Shown: one piece after another, positions 25,361 to 35,519 of the stretch
How positions within the stretch are numbered: the stretch's first letter is position 1
How the letters are laid out: each line of letters opens with the position of its first letter
Assembly (NCBI RefSeq): GCF_964020005.1
Contig: NZ_OZ026474.1
Span: 248,001-312,000, forward strand
DNA: 64,000 nt
DNA from: Spiroplasma endosymbiont of Atherix ibis
Lineage (GTDB): Bacteria; Bacillota_I; Bacilli_A; Mycoplasmatales; Mycoplasmataceae
Direction of reading: 5' to 3'
Notes under the pieces: model-generated
Databases searched by the model: none
Seen by the model: the letters and a program-made list of their open reading frames with translations, nothing else
What the model was told of the DNA's origin: nothing
Made by a program: the position numbers and the translations under genes

Positions 25361-26464
25361 ATGAAAAGAAAAATTGGAATATCAATATATCCTGAACAAT
25401 CAACTTTTGAAAAAGATAAAGATTATTTAGAATTAGCTAAAAAATTAGGATATGAAGTAGTTTTTACAAGTTTATTACATTTTGTTGGACAAAAAGATGA
25501 TAATAAAAAAGCAGAAATGGTTTTAAAAAGTATTAAATATGCAAAAAAAATTGGTTTTTATACAATAGTTGATGTTGAATATAAATCAATGGAATTAATA
25601 GGAATTAATGTTAATGATTTATCAAAATGTAGTGAATATGGAATAGATTGTTTAAGACTAGATTCTCCAAGTTTACCTTTTGAAATAGCAAATATTACAC
25701 ATAATAAATATGATATAGATATTCAATTAAATATGTCAAATAATGATAGTTTAATTGATAATGTTATTGATTTTAAGCCAATTAAAGAAAGACTAAGTGG
25801 ATGCCATAACTTTTATCCTTTAGAATATACTGCATTACCTTTTAATTATTTTAAACAGTCAAACCAAAAATATTTAAAATATAACCTTTCAACAGCAGCT
25901 TTTGTGGGAAGCCATTTTGGAGAAATGACAACAGCTGTAGGGTGAAAGGAATTGCCTACCTTAGAAGAACAAAGAAATCTTTCTATATCTGAGCAAGCTA
26001 AAATTTTATTTTATACTAATGAAATAAAACTTGTATTAATTTGAAATGCCTATTCATTAAAAGAGGAATTAGAAGAACTTGCAAGCATTGACAGATATGA
26101 AATAACTTTAACTGTAAAACCATTTTACAAATTAAATAAAGTTGAAAAAGACATATTAAATTTTGATCATTTTAGAAGGGGAGATATTACAGAATATTTT
26201 ATAAGATCTACTTTTTCAAGAGTAAAGTTTAAAAATGAATCTATTGAACCAAAAAATACAAAAAAAACTTATAATAAAGGAGATGTTGTCATTATAAATA
26301 ATAATGACTCAAAATATAAGGGTGAATGTCATATTATTTTAAAAAATGACTTTGAAGATAAACAACAAAAATATAATTGAATGGGTACTATTAAGGATAG
26401 TGAAAAGAGATTAATTGATTTTATTGGACCATGAAATCACTTTAGATTTGGAATAGAGGAATAA
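25361..26464 (+). CDS. MupG/DUF871-family TIM-barrel protein
   Basis: The 367-residue protein begins KRKIGISIYPEQSTFEKDKDYLELA and contains the family features GFYTIVDVE, GIDCLRLDSP, LSGCHNFYPLEYTAL and a C-terminal HFRRGDITEYFIRS followed by a small beta domain. The family includes the 6-phospho-N-acetylmuramidase MupG, a phospho-disaccharide hydrolase, and its members often sit beside PTS genes. It lies between the broken cellobiose-type PTS and a glucose/GlcNAc-type PTS, so it probably processes a phosphorylated sugar from one of them. ATG 25361 is chosen over TTG 25346 because ggtgagga lies at the right distance. Confidence 0.85.
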
Positions 26465-26466
26465 AT

Positions 26467-26730
26467 ATGTTATTAGCTAGTTTAAGTGCTGGAACATTTT
26501 GAACATTGCTAGGCTTTGGTATTTTAGGATTAGTTTTAGGAATATGTTCAACTATCTTTTTTGTAGTTTTTAGAAGAAATAAAAAACTGGAAAAAGATTC
26601 ATTTAAAGTAATATCAACAAAATTTAAAATATTTAGATTTTGACAATATTATGGAATTTTTACATTAGCTTTAGTAGGATATTTAATGGCTTTAATATTT
26701 TTAGGTATTTGTATAGGAGAAATTATTTAA
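26467..26730 (+). CDS. Small two-helix membrane protein
   Basis: The 87-residue protein has two hydrophobic helices (TLLGFGILGLVLGICSTIFF and a second near IFTLALVGYLMALIFLGICI) joined by a basic loop. It starts two bases after the MupG-like gene, so it is co-translated with it. No family was recognised. Confidence 0.65.
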
Positions 26731-26833
26731 TAAGAATTTTTTTACTAAATTTAGTAATAAATTGGAAAATTTTTATTTTTTTATTTTTTTTGTAGTAAAA
26801 TATTATTAAGTTTTAATAGAAAGGAAAATAAAA

Positions 26834-28606
26834 ATGAAAAATAAAAGTATACATTTAACTAATGAAAAAAAGTTAAAAGTGAAAAAAAATAAAGATGAGA
26901 ACAATTCAAAGGGTAGCTGAAGCAAGTTTTTAACAATGCTTCAAGAATTGGGAAAAGTTTTACAATTTCCAATTGCTGTTCTTCCTTTTGCAGCTATTCT
27001 AAATAGATTTGGTGCTTTGGGTATTGAATATTCATCTCATACAGCAGAAAATGGAGTTCTTGTAATAACAAATCAAGTAGGTTATTGAATATCACTAATT
27101 ATTCAAAAACCAGGATTAATTCCATTTGAAAATTTACCTATGCTATTTGCAATAGGTTGTGCATTTGGTCTTGCAAAAGATCATAGAGGTGAGGCAGCTT
27201 TAGTTGCAGTAATTTTTTATTTATCAGTTACTGCTTTAACAGGAGAAGGAACTTTACCAAATATGATTTGAGGAAAAACTTTAAAATTTACAGATTCAAG
27301 TGGTAAAGAATGATCTAAACTGCTTTATGTAAAAGTTATGGAAAATAAAGATGTTATTAAAAAAGGAACTTATGTATTGAGTACAGGAGTTCTTGGAGGT
27401 ATTGTAACAGGTTGCCTTTCAGCATACTTTTATAATAGGTTAAAAGAAATTAAACTTCCAACAGCTTTGTCATTTTTTGGAGGTCGTAGATTTGTTCCAA
27501 TGGTTGCTTTAACAGCAGCTATTCCAACAGCATTAGTTTTTGCAGTTATTTGACCATGAATTCAATTGGGATTAATTAGTTTTGGAACAGCTGTTGCTAA
27601 TCCAGACAACCCAGCTGTTGCTATACCCGGAACAACAGTTTATGCAATTCTAAATAGATTATTGCTTCCATTTGGTTTACATCAAATTATGAATACATTC
27701 TTTTGATTCCAAATGCCAGTATCTGGAAACATTGTATCTCCTGGATTTGGTTCAAATCCAACTATAAGTAGTGAAATAGTAACAGAAATGGGAGATATAA
27801 CAGCTTTTTCTAAAGGAATAAGTACTTCAGGATTATTTCAATCAGGATTCTTTCCAATTATGATGGGTGGATTACCAATGGCAGCCATTGCTATGATTAT
27901 GACAGCTGATAAATCTAACAGAAAAGAAATAGCTGGATTCCTTGGAGGAGTAGCTGGAGTTTCATTCTTATCAGGAATTACAGAGCCATTAGAATTCTCA
28001 TTTGTATTTATTGCTCCTGCATTATTAGGAATTCATGCAGGATTAACAGGAATATTTATGGCAATAACAACATCAATGAAAATTCAAATAGGATTTGGAT
28101 TTAGTGCAGGATTTATTGATTATGCAGCTTCTCTTCCTCAATCTTGGGCATTAGCAAATGTACGTGATTCAATTATTTCAAATCCATTATGAATACTTGC
28201 TTTATCTGCTGGAGCTGGAGCTACATATTACTTTGTATTCTACTTTATAATAAAAGGTATGAATTTAAGTACACCAGGTAGAAATGTGGAAGATACTTCA
28301 AATAATCAAGTAAATACTGCTAGCAAATCATCAACTATAAAAGAAAATTCATCAAAAATTGATAAATATGATTATATGGCAGAAAAAATAGTACAAGCAA
28401 TTGGAAAAGAAAATTTTGTAAGTATTGACAATTGTGCAACTAGATTGCGACTTGTACTAAAAGATAACAATAAAATAGACGATGTTCTTATAAAATCAGC
28501 AGGAACATATGGAATTAAACGATTAGGAAATGAAAGTTTGCAAATTGTTATTGGACCAGATGTTGAACATGTTGCAAATTCTGTAAGAAAAATTGTTGAA
28601 AAATAG
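26834..28606 (+). CDS. PTS glucose/N-acetylglucosamine-type IICB permease
   Basis: The 590-residue protein joins a IIC membrane domain (about 35-480) to a IIB domain (about 515-590). IIC shows MLQELGKVLQFPIAVLPFAAI, LPMLFAIGCAFGLAKDHRGEA, LLPFGLHQIMNTFFWFQ and FLSGITEPLEF, the glucose superfamily pattern. IIB holds the phosphorylated Cys in SIDNCATRLRLVLKD. There is no IIA domain, so a separate glucose-type IIA must serve it. It carries an unusually charged N-terminal extension of about 30 residues. Glucose and N-acetylglucosamine cannot be told apart here; the MupG-like neighbour makes an amino sugar plausible. Confidence 0.92.
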
Positions 28607-28615
28607 TTTAAAATC

Positions 28616-28645
28616 TAAAAAGGAAATGATTACATTTCTTTTTAT
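28616..28645 (+). terminator. Rho-independent terminator after PTS IICB
   Basis: Stem aaaaaggaaatg / catttcttttt around atta, T-rich after it. The next ATG is only about 15 bases away. Confidence 0.7.
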
Positions 28646-28659
28646 TTTGGAGGTATTTT

Positions 28660-28869
28660 ATGGCATTTAATTTTGATAAAGATACTGATTGAATATTTAC
28701 TTTTTGTAAAAATTGTTGAGATTTTAAAAAGTTTGTATTTTCTAAACCAATAAATTTTTCAACAAAGGATTTTTATAAAGGTATTTGTATTAATTGTAAA
28801 AAAAATCAAAGAATAAATTTAAAAGAAGCAAGGGATTATTATGATCATTTAAATGATCATAATAATTAA
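28660..28869 (+). CDS. Small zinc-ribbon protein
   Basis: The 69-residue protein carries two CxxC knuckles (FCKNCWDFKKF and GICINCKKNQR) that would bind one zinc ion. A charged C-terminus follows (READYYDHLNDHNN-like region). It has a good ribosome site (ggaggt) and is followed by the minor-capsid-2-like gene after 8 bases, so the two are coupled. Function unknown. Confidence 0.75.
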
Positions 28870-28877
28870 TTAAAATT

Positions 28878-29555
28878 ATGAATAAATTTCCTTTATGAAT
28901 AATACTTATAGTTATTGTTGTTCTTTTAATACTTTATTTTGCTATTCCTTGAAGTAAAATTAATGCAAAAAGAAAAGAAAAGTCAGATTTAATAAATGAA
29001 CCAAAAGAGTATATAGATTCTGAAATTGATAAAAAAATAACAGAGGCAAAAGAAAATCCAAATAATAAACCAATGTTAGGTATTTATAATTGATTTGGTA
29101 AAAAAGAAGCTTTAAGATTAAAAACTATTGTTTATGTTCAACCAGAAGAAGATAGTTGTGAATTTTGTAGACCTTTTGAAAATCAAATACTTTCACTTGA
29201 AGAATATGATAATCAATATATAACAATGAAAGAAGCAATTTCTAAAGGTTATCATCACATAGGATGTAAGCATATTGATATTGACTATTTTACTGGAACT
29301 ACAAAAATTCCAGATAAAAGATTTAGTGAAAAAGAGCAAATTAAAAAACACAATATAGTTTTAGGACTTTATAAATTAGAAAATAGTATAAGAAATCTAA
29401 AATATGAATATGATAATGTTAAATCATCAGAAGAATTAAATTTAAAAATAAACCAAAAATCTAATGAAATTGATGAATATTGTAAAAAAAATAAAATTGA
29501 TAGAAATTTAGAAAGAGAAAATTCAAGTATTACAGATCTTGAAAAATTTAGATAA
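28878..29555 (+). CDS. Membrane-anchored protein resembling phage minor capsid protein 2
   Basis: The 225-residue protein has one N-terminal membrane helix (about 5-25, WIILIVIVVLLILYFAIPW) and a soluble remainder. Residues about 90-145 read EEDSCEFCRPFENQILSL, then MKEAISKGYHHIGCKHIDI, then YFTG. This matches the ending of phage minor capsid protein 2, where CxxC, an EAI..G segment and H-x-x-C-x-H bind zinc. It sits in a host region, not in the prophage. A charged helical tail follows. The similarity is from memory of the family pattern; the role, perhaps phage-derived and domesticated, is inference. Confidence 0.6.
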
Positions 29556-29595
29556 AACCTCATAAGAAAATAATTTATTATTATGAGGTTTTTAA
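29556..29595 (+). terminator. Bidirectional terminator
   Basis: Long stem aaacctcataa / ttatgaggttt followed by Ts (and preceded by As on the other strand). It can serve the capsid-2-like gene and the reverse-strand remnant. Confidence 0.75.
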
Positions 29596-29770
29596 ATTAA
29601 AATTTTATCAATATCATATTGTTTAATAGAATTTAAAATAGTTGATTTTTTTATTATTTTTCCTTCTTTAAAATACATTCTTGCATTATTACCATCATAT
29701 TTTGTTTATGGACAGTTAATAGTTAAAAATATTAATTTTTTTGCATGAAGTGTTAATATATAAAATAAAT
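29592..29770 (-). pseudogene. Short reverse-strand gene remnant
   Basis: On the minus strand a frame of about 60 codons ends at 29592 and reads LHAKKLIFLTINCP, one stop (29706-29708), then TKYDGNNARMYFKEGKII and further ordinary protein-like sequence. No start, no ribosome site, and an upstream stop just beyond. It looks like the 3' end of a gene lost by deletion and point mutation. The family was not recognised. Confidence 0.35.
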
Positions 29771-29840
29771 ATTAATGTAATAACTAGTGAAAGTACAATT
29801 TGATAAAAAATTTAAAAAAATTTATCTTTTTTTAAAAAAC

Positions 29841-29994
29841 TATAATATAATAATTAAGGTTTAAAGAAAGAAGCACACAGCTCACCGCAATTTTTAAAGA
29901 AGCGGTAAAAACTTATTTATTTATTAGTATATATGAATAAATAAATTTTAAGTGTGCTCCTAATCTTTTAATGGCACACTTTTTATTTTGGAGG
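29841..29994 (+). promoter_or_regulatory. infC-rpmI-rplT leader (L20-type ribosomal protein leader) with promoter
   Basis: A tataat lies at 29841-29846. The transcript then holds gcacac with ctcaccgc, a matching gcggta, and farther on gtgtgctcctaat followed by gcacacttttt. The last parts pair as a terminator (agtgtgc / gcacact) that competes with earlier pairing. This arrangement, directly upstream of infC, is that of the Firmicutes L20 leader, in which L20 represses its own operon. Confidence 0.8.
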
Positions 29995-29998
29995 ACAA

Positions 29999-30529
29999 AT
30001 GGCAGACAATAGAAATATAAAAACAGATTTTATTAATAGAGAAATTAGAGCAAAACAAGTTTTAATTATTAATGATGATGGTACAAAGAATGGACCACTA
30101 AATAAGTTTGAAGCTTTAAAATTAGCAGAAGAAGCAGGTTTAGATCTATTTCAAGTGGGTATGCAAGATAATTCGACAGCTATAGCTAAAATACTTGATT
30201 ATGGAAAATATAAATACGAACAAAAACGTAAACAAAAAGAAAATAAAAAAAATCAAGTAAAAGTTGAAAACAAAGAAATTCGTTTAACTGTTGGAATTGG
30301 TGAACATGATATGGATACAAAAGCTAGAAAAGCTAGAGAATTTTTATTAGCAGGAGATAGAGTTAAAATTTCATTGAAATTTAAAGGTAGAGAAATAACT
30401 TTTCAAGAATTTGGAAAAGAAACACTAGATAAGTTTTTTGCAAAAATTGAAGATGTTGCAAAAATTGAAAAAGAAGCCAAACTAAATACAAGATTCTTAG
30501 ATATGTATATAGTGCCAAAAAAAGGTTAA
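29999..30529 (+). CDS. infC: Translation initiation factor IF-3
   Basis: The 176-residue factor binds the 30S subunit and checks the start codon-initiator tRNA pair. N-domain: [20 protein letters not shown] and [16 protein letters not shown]. Linker: [23 protein letters not shown]-domain: [21 protein letters not shown] and [11 protein letters not shown]. It starts with ATG behind ggagga. First gene of the L20-regulated operon. Confidence 0.97.
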   Translation: MADNRNIKTDFINREIRAKQVLIINDDGTKNGPLNKFEALKLAEEAGLDLFQVGMQDNSTAIAKILDYGKYKYEQKRKQKENKKNQVKVENKEIRLTVGIGEHDMDTKARKAREFLLAGDRVKISLKFKGREITFQEFGKETLDKFFAKIEDVAKIEKEAKLNTRFLDMYIVPKKG

Positions 30530-30548
30530 TTATAGGAGGAGAGAATTT

Positions 30549-30743
30549 ATGCCAAAAATGAAGACAAAAAGCTCTTTAGCAAAAAGAGTTAAAAAAACTG
30601 GTGCAGGTAAATTAAAAAGAGGTAAAGCTTATAGATCTCACTTAGCACAAAATAAATCAACAAAACAAAAAAGACATCTTAAAAAAGCAACTTTTGTCTC
30701 AGCTGGAGATATGAAACGTTTAAAAGGATTATTACAAAACTAA
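30549..30743 (+). CDS. rpmI: 50S ribosomal protein L35
   Basis: The 64-residue basic protein begins [20 protein letters not shown] and contains [17 protein letters not shown], the L35 signature. Good ribosome site (aggagga). Middle gene of the infC operon, 19 bases after infC. Confidence 0.97.
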   Translation: MPKMKTKSSLAKRVKKTGAGKLKRGKAYRSHLAQNKSTKQKRHLKKATFVSAGDMKRLKGLLQN

Positions 30744-30762
30744 AAATAGGAGGTAGAACAAT

Positions 30763-31128
30763 ATGGCAAGAGTAAAATTTGGTAAAGTAACTAGAGCAAG
30801 AAGAAAACGTTGAATTAAAAGAGCAAAAGGTTACTATGGAACAAAAAAAGCAAACTATAAAAAGGCTCATGAACAAGTTTTACGTTCTATGGCTTATGCT
30901 TTTGTTGGACGTAAACTTAAGAAACGTGATTTTAGAAAATTATGAATTATTCGTATAAATGCAGCTGTTAGACCATTAGGTTTAAGTTATTCAAAATTTA
31001 TGAATGGTTTAAAAATAGCAGGAATTGATATTAACAGAAAAATGTTATCTGAATTAGCAATTCATGAACCAAAGCAATTTGAAGCAATTGTAACTTCATC
31101 TAAAAAAGCATTAGATTATAAAAAATAA
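30763..31128 (+). CDS. rplT: 50S ribosomal protein L20
   Basis: The 121-residue rRNA-binding protein begins [20 protein letters not shown] with [17 protein letters not shown] and [17 protein letters not shown]. It is needed for early 50S assembly and, in Firmicutes, represses this operon by binding the leader. Trp codons in KRWIK and KLWII are TGA. The ribosome site is ggaggt. Confidence 0.97.
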
Positions 31129-31131
31129 TAC

Positions 31132-31158
31132 AAATGAGCTTATTACTCATTTTTTATT
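31132..31158 (+). terminator. Terminator of the infC operon
   Basis: Stem aatgag / ctcatt with a 7-nt loop, followed by six Ts. Confidence 0.75.
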
Positions 31159-31195
31159 TATGATAAAATGTTGTTATATTTATAAGAGGTAAATT

Positions 31196-31513
31196 ATGGC
31201 AAAAATTTTAGAAAATAATGAAATTGAATTTACAAAAGAAGATTTAGAAGTAGCTTGACAAAATTCTCCAACTCTAATTAACAAAGATGAAAAAGACTTT
31301 AGAATGTGTTTTATTTGTAAATTTTTTATGATTAGAGAGAATTTTAAACAAGGAGATTTATCTTGAATTTGTGAATTTATTGATTTAAAACATTTTAGTT
31401 TAGAACCTACAAATTTAATTGCAATTCATCCAAACTGTAAAGAATTAAGACATAAAGATGATTGCACAAAAATTGTTAAAAAAATAAAGGCTGTAAAATG
31501 AAATGCAGTTTAA
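31196..31513 (+). CDS. Small cysteine-rich protein
   Basis: The 105-residue protein has cysteines arranged as MCFICKFF, SWICEF, HPNCKEL and DDCTK, suggesting a bound zinc. It starts behind gaggta after the rplT terminator. It shares the Cys-knuckle style with the 69-residue protein at 28660 but is not an obvious paralogue. No known family recognised. Confidence 0.7.
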
Positions 31514-31934
31514 AAAAGTAGAAAATTAATTATAGAATACTATCTAAAATAAGTGTTTAAATTTAAAAACAGATATTTTTTTTATAATAATTATAATAAA
31601 TATAATATAAACTAGTAAATTTAGTTACAATAAACAATAAATTAAGTAAGTTTAGCAACATCACTTATCATTGAGGCTAAAGTTACTTTTTATAATTCAT
31701 AGCAGTTTAGTTAATATTAATAAAATTAAAATTGATCAAGAAGAGTAATTAATAATAGTTTTAAGAGAAATATATTTTAGTACAGGAAAAAGAATGGAAA
31801 TCAAGTAAAGTTGATGTTTATATAGTTTTTATTGTAAAAATCAAAATTAAGAAGATGAAATTAAATTATAAGTAATAATTTTTATATAAGACAAGTTACT
31901 AAAGTAAAAGGAAAAATTAAAAAAATAATGTAAT
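31514..31934 (+). other. Gene-free, degraded-looking gap
   Basis: All frames are full of TAA/TAG. Base composition is like coding DNA in places and short protein-like fragments appear (for example VTKVKGKIKK at about 31895-31925), so it may be an eroded gene. Nothing can be named. Confidence 0.4.
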
Positions 31935-31967
31935 AAAAACACAGAATTACTTAGAATCTGTGTTTTT
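31935..31967. terminator. Bidirectional terminator at the 3' end of trpS
   Basis: Stem aaaaacacaga / tctgtgttttt. A-run on one side and T-run on the other let it serve the reverse-strand trpS transcript as well as any forward transcript. Confidence 0.8.
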
Positions 31968-32015
31968 ATTAATTTTAAGTTAATACTTAGTATTTATGTA
32001 TTGCTATATTATTTG

Positions 32016-33029
32016 TTATTTTCTTTTATAATTAATTCCAGTTAAATTTTGAACTTTTGTAAGTTTTTTTCTAGCTATTTTTTTAGCTTTTTCAGCACCT
32101 TGTTCTAATCAATTATCTACTAAATTTGAATTGCTTAATTCTTTAAAACGTTTTTGAATTTTTTCTAATAATTCAACTACAACATTTGTAACTTCCTCTT
32201 TTAAAAATCCATAATCTTTTCCTTCAAAGAACTTTTCAGTTTCTTCAATTGATATATTTTTTAAAGCAGAGTATATTGTTAATAAATTACTTATTCCTGG
32301 TTTATTTTCTCGATCATATTTTATTAAATTTTCTGAATCAGTTACTGCTGATTTAATTTTCTTTTTAACTTCATTTATATCATCTAAAAGAGCAATATAG
32401 CTTTTTGGATTTATAGCTGATTTTGACATTTTTTTTGTTGGATCTTGTAAATCCATTATTTTTGAACCAACCTTAGGAGTATAGTCTCCTGGAATTGTAA
32501 ACATTTCTCCAAATTTATTGTTCATTCTTTCAGCTATATTTCTTGCTAATTCAATATGCTGCTTTTGATCTTTTCCAACTGGTACAAAAGCAGGATCATA
32601 AAGTAAAATGTCTGCTGCCATTAAAACAGGATAAGTTAATAAACCTGTTGGAATATATTCAGTTCCATTTTCTGATTTTACTTTGGTTGATTTATCTTTA
32701 AATTGAGTCATTCTTTGCAATTCTCCAATTGTAGTATTACAAGTAAGTATCCATGCAAGTTGTGTATGTTCTAAAATTTCACTTTGAACAAAAACTGTTG
32801 ATTTTTCAGCGTCCATTCCACAAGCAAAGTATAAAGTTACCATATTTTTTATATTTTGCCTTAATGTTTCTTTTTCGATTGGTGATGTTATTCCATGTAG
32901 ATTTGCAACAAAAACATACATCTCAAATTCATCTTGAAGAGCAACAAAGTTTCTCATTGCTCCAATATAATTTCCTAATGTCATTTGCCCAGTTGTTGTT
33001 ATTCCAGATAGCATTATTTTTTTATTCAT
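32016..33029 (-). CDS. trpS: Tryptophanyl-tRNA synthetase
   Basis: The 337-residue class I synthetase shows GITTTGQMTLGNYIGA (the HIGH-type motif within TLGNYIG), VANLHGIT, the GKDQKQHIELARNIA segment and PTKKMSKS (KMSKS loop). The last about 30 residues (VDNWLEQGAEKAKKIARKK) lie beyond a TGA that must be Trp. In mollicutes this enzyme charges both the UGG and UGA-reading tRNA-Trp. Reverse orientation to its neighbours; ribosome site aaggag just upstream of the start. Confidence 0.96.
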
Positions 33030-33126
33030 ATTTTTTACTCCTTGATTTACAAATAATATTATACAATCTTTATATATTTTTCTTTTAAAAATAAGTAAAA
33101 TTAATTATAGTTTAGAGGTGAAATTG

Positions 33127-33927
33127 GTGTTTTTTTTTAGCATAATTAAAAATGATTATAAAGCTACAAAAGAGGTAGTTTCAAGTTTAAGAGAAAAACT
33201 TGAAAAAAGAGGTTGAAAATATAGCGAGTTGAATCCTAATTATGTTTTTATATTTGGAGGAGATGGAACTTTTTTAAAAGCTGTTTCAACTTATAAAGAT
33301 AAAATAAAAGATATTGAATTTGTTCCTTTTAAATCTGGGGGAATTGGTTTTTATACAAATAAAAATAGAGTAGAAAATATTGACAATACAATTAAATCAA
33401 TTGAAAGTAAAAAATATCAAATAAATAATTTTGAACTATTAGAAATTAAGACAAAAACAAAAAACTTAATAGCTACAAATGAAATTAAAATTTTAAATGA
33501 AAAAAATCCTTTGTATGTAGAAATATATATAAATGATGAATTTTTAGAAAGATTTCATGGAACAGGAATAGTGGTTTCAACTTCAAATGGAAGTAGTGGA
33601 TATATGAAATCAACAGGGGGAGCTGTAATTCTCTCAAAAGATAGTCAAATTTATCAAATGCAAGAATTAGTACCTGTAAGTACAAATAAGTTTAGAACAC
33701 TAAATGCACCTTTAATTTTGAATAATAAACATGTATTAAAATTCAAATTTGAAAAGCAATCAAATGAAATAATGATAATTGACACTGTAGAGTATCCAAT
33801 TGATGAATTAGAAATCGAAATAAAACCTTCTAAAATTAATATAAAAGTAGTAGCAGATGGTAACTATGTAAGTAAAATAAAAATATTGAGAGATATTTTT
33901 ATAAAAGATAAGGAAAGTATAGAATAA
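33127..33927 (+). CDS. nadK: NAD kinase
   Basis: About 266 residues; makes NADP from NAD with ATP. Motifs: FIFGGDGTFLKAV (GGDGT), the GGIGFYTNK loop, and GIVVSTSNGSSGYMKSTGG, all standard for the family. No ATG fits: the likely start is GTG 33127, seven bases after gaggtg, or TTG 33124 directly before it. The next gene starts one base after its stop. Confidence 0.92.
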
Positions 33928-33928
33928 A

Positions 33929-34288
33929 ATGAATTCAACTATATATATTTTATTGGCTATAGCTTTTGCAATTTGTTTTATATCTTTATTTGCATATTTT
34001 TCAATAACAAAGTTTATTAAAAATAAAAAAGCAAAGTTTGGAATTGACACTATTGAAAGATCTTCAACTATTTATAATAAAATTTTAATAGAAATTGGAA
34101 CTATAGATAATATTGATGAGATTAAGGAAGATAAAATAATAGTTTTATCTAATCAATTAGTAAACATTGAAAATTTAAAAAAAATAAAAATAAAAGCTCA
34201 ATTAATAGAAAAAGAATTAACTTTAACATCTAAAGAATTTGCTATTAAACTTTTTATTAAAAGATTAAAAGAAGATATAAAAAAATAA
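33929..34288 (+). CDS. Single-helix membrane protein with a small cytoplasmic domain
   Basis: The 119-residue protein has an N-terminal helix (IYILLAIAFAICFISLFAYF) and a basic junction (KFIKNKKAKFG). The remaining about 85 residues (IYNKILIEIGTIDNIDEI, then LSNQLVNIENLKKIKIKAQL) vaguely follow the PTS glucose-type IIB fold but lack its phosphorylated Cys. A degenerate IIB-like domain is a guess. Coupled to nadK. Confidence 0.65.
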   Translation: MNSTIYILLAIAFAICFISLFAYFSITKFIKNKKAKFGIDTIERSSTIYNKILIEIGTIDNIDEIKEDKIIVLSNQLVNIENLKKIKIKAQLIEKELTLTSKEFAIKLFIKRLKEDIKK

Positions 34289-34310
34289 GATAAAATTATC
34301 TTATTTTTTT
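34284..34310. terminator. Bidirectional terminator between converging genes
   Basis: Stem aataagata / tatcttatt with loop aaat, followed by Ts. It overlaps the stop codons of the forward small membrane protein and the reverse rhodanese gene. Confidence 0.75.
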
Positions 34311-34598
34311 ATTGTAATTGTATATGTCACCTTGAAGTGTTTTTGCATTGTAACCTAATTGACTGAGAAAATTAGATACTTGACCACTTCTATTTCCAGC
34401 ATTACATACAGTTACAATAGGTTTATTAGTTTGATTGTATTCCTCAAGATATTTTTTAAAATTTTCTAAAAATTGATCTATATGGATATTTACTGCTCAA
34501 CTAAAATGAGGAAGCGTTTGAAATTCTGTTCGAGTTCTTACATCTAATGTAAAATATTTATCCTTATTTTGTGCATATTCTTCTACTGAAATAAACAT
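34296..34598 (-). CDS. Rhodanese-like sulfurtransferase domain protein
   Basis: The 100-residue single-domain protein reads MFISVEEYAQNKDKYFTLDV, then RTRTEFQTLPHFSWAVNIHI, and holds the active-site Cys in VTVCNAGNRSGQVSNFL. It probably moves sulfane sulfur or senses sulfur/redox state. One Trp is a TGA codon. Its start lies behind a good ribosome site (aaagga on the minus strand). It is the last clear host gene before the prophage. Confidence 0.88.
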
Positions 34599-34626
34599 AC
34601 TATGACGTCCTTTCTCGTAAATATTT

Positions 34627-34720
34627 TATTGTTTTATTTAAAAATAAAACAATATTTTTATTGTGCGTATAACAAAGAATTAGGGGCAAATAGGAAAAGA
34701 CGATAAATATCGTCTTTTTT
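34627..34720. promoter_or_regulatory. Two strong hairpins at the left edge of the prophage
   Basis: A 12-bp stem (attgttttatt / aataaaacaat core) at 34627-34654, and a second hairpin (aaaagacgat / atcgtctttt) with a T-run at 34695-34720. No gene lies between them. The second is a forward terminator that isolates the prophage operon from host transcription. Confidence 0.6.
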
Positions 34721-34728
34721 TGTTCTTT

Positions 34729-34750
34729 TGTAAAACCAAATAAACACTTC
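34729..34750 (+). repeat. 22-bp direct repeat, copy 1 (putative phage promoter element)
   Basis: Contains gtaaaaccaaataaacac and is identical to 40912-40933. Both copies lie 27-28 bases before a start codon, with a TATA-like box (here cgtataaat) right after. The ttgtaa at its left edge could be a -35. Confidence 0.65.
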
Positions 34751-34777
34751 GTATAAATATTGAAAAGAGATTTTAAT

Positions 34778-35059
34778 ATGCATGCAAGAATAGAATTTAA
34801 ATATATGAGTTTTTCCAGAGGTTCTAAAGAATTTAGACTTTTATACAAAATTGAAGAATTTAGTTCTTATCAATTAGAATGAGAAGAAATCATTAAATTT
34901 GAATTACCTATTTTCAGTAAAGTTAAAGAATGTCTAATTTGATTAAAAAATAATTTATATGAAGTGTATGAAATGCTGGATCTAGAAATTCCATTTGAGG
35001 CTATTGAATTTAAATTTCAAAGAAGTCCAAAAAGTATGGGAGTTGATTTATATGAATAG
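34778..35059 (+). CDS. Prophage protein of unknown function (93 aa)
   Basis: A soluble, mixed-charge protein beginning MHARIEFKYMSFSRGSKEFR. It follows the 22-bp repeat and a ribosome site (aaagag). It overlaps the resolvase gene by eight bases, so it is the first gene of the early operon. Not recognised; the position suggests a replication or recombination accessory. Confidence 0.65.
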
Positions 35060-35516
35060 TTACTATTTAGGAATCGATATTTCTGGAACTGGAACAACCT
35101 CAATTTTTGATGGTTTTAATATTCATACATTTTTTAGTAAAGAGTGAAAAGAACATTTTAAATTCATACAAAGAATTAGAAGTCTATATCCATCAATTAA
35201 TGAGTGTATTATTTTTGAAGAAATGAGACCCTTACAAAATAATGTAGCTAATACAGATATGGTTTCATATGCAAAGTTAATAGGTGCTATCGAAATTAAA
35301 TATAAAAATATATTTAAAATTAATTCATTTATGATTAAAAACTTTAAAGATAAAATTCGAAATAATAAAAAATCAATTGATGAACTCATATTTAAGACTG
35401 GTCGTGCTAGGGGTTGATTTTGGTGCTCCAAACGCATTAATGAGCATGAAGTAGATGCAATTATCATTTACTATTATGGATCAGCAAAAAAAGAAAATCA
35501 GATAAAAATTATTTAA
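35052..35516 (+). CDS. RuvC-like Holliday junction resolvase (phage type)
   Basis: The 154-residue RNase H-fold protein has GIDISGTGTTSIF with the first Asp, a central CIIFEEMRPLQNN with Glu, and a C-terminal NEHEVDAIIIYYYG with the last Asp. This is the catalytic pattern of phage and poxvirus-type RuvC resolvases, which trim branched DNA before packaging. It overlaps the upstream gene by eight bases. The G+C-rich element begins right after its stop. Confidence 0.8.
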
Positions 35517-35519
35517 ATC

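Noticed and set aside
32753-33088. Plus-strand ORF opposite trpS
   Set aside because: It is the antisense shadow of the well supported trpS gene and has no ribosome site.
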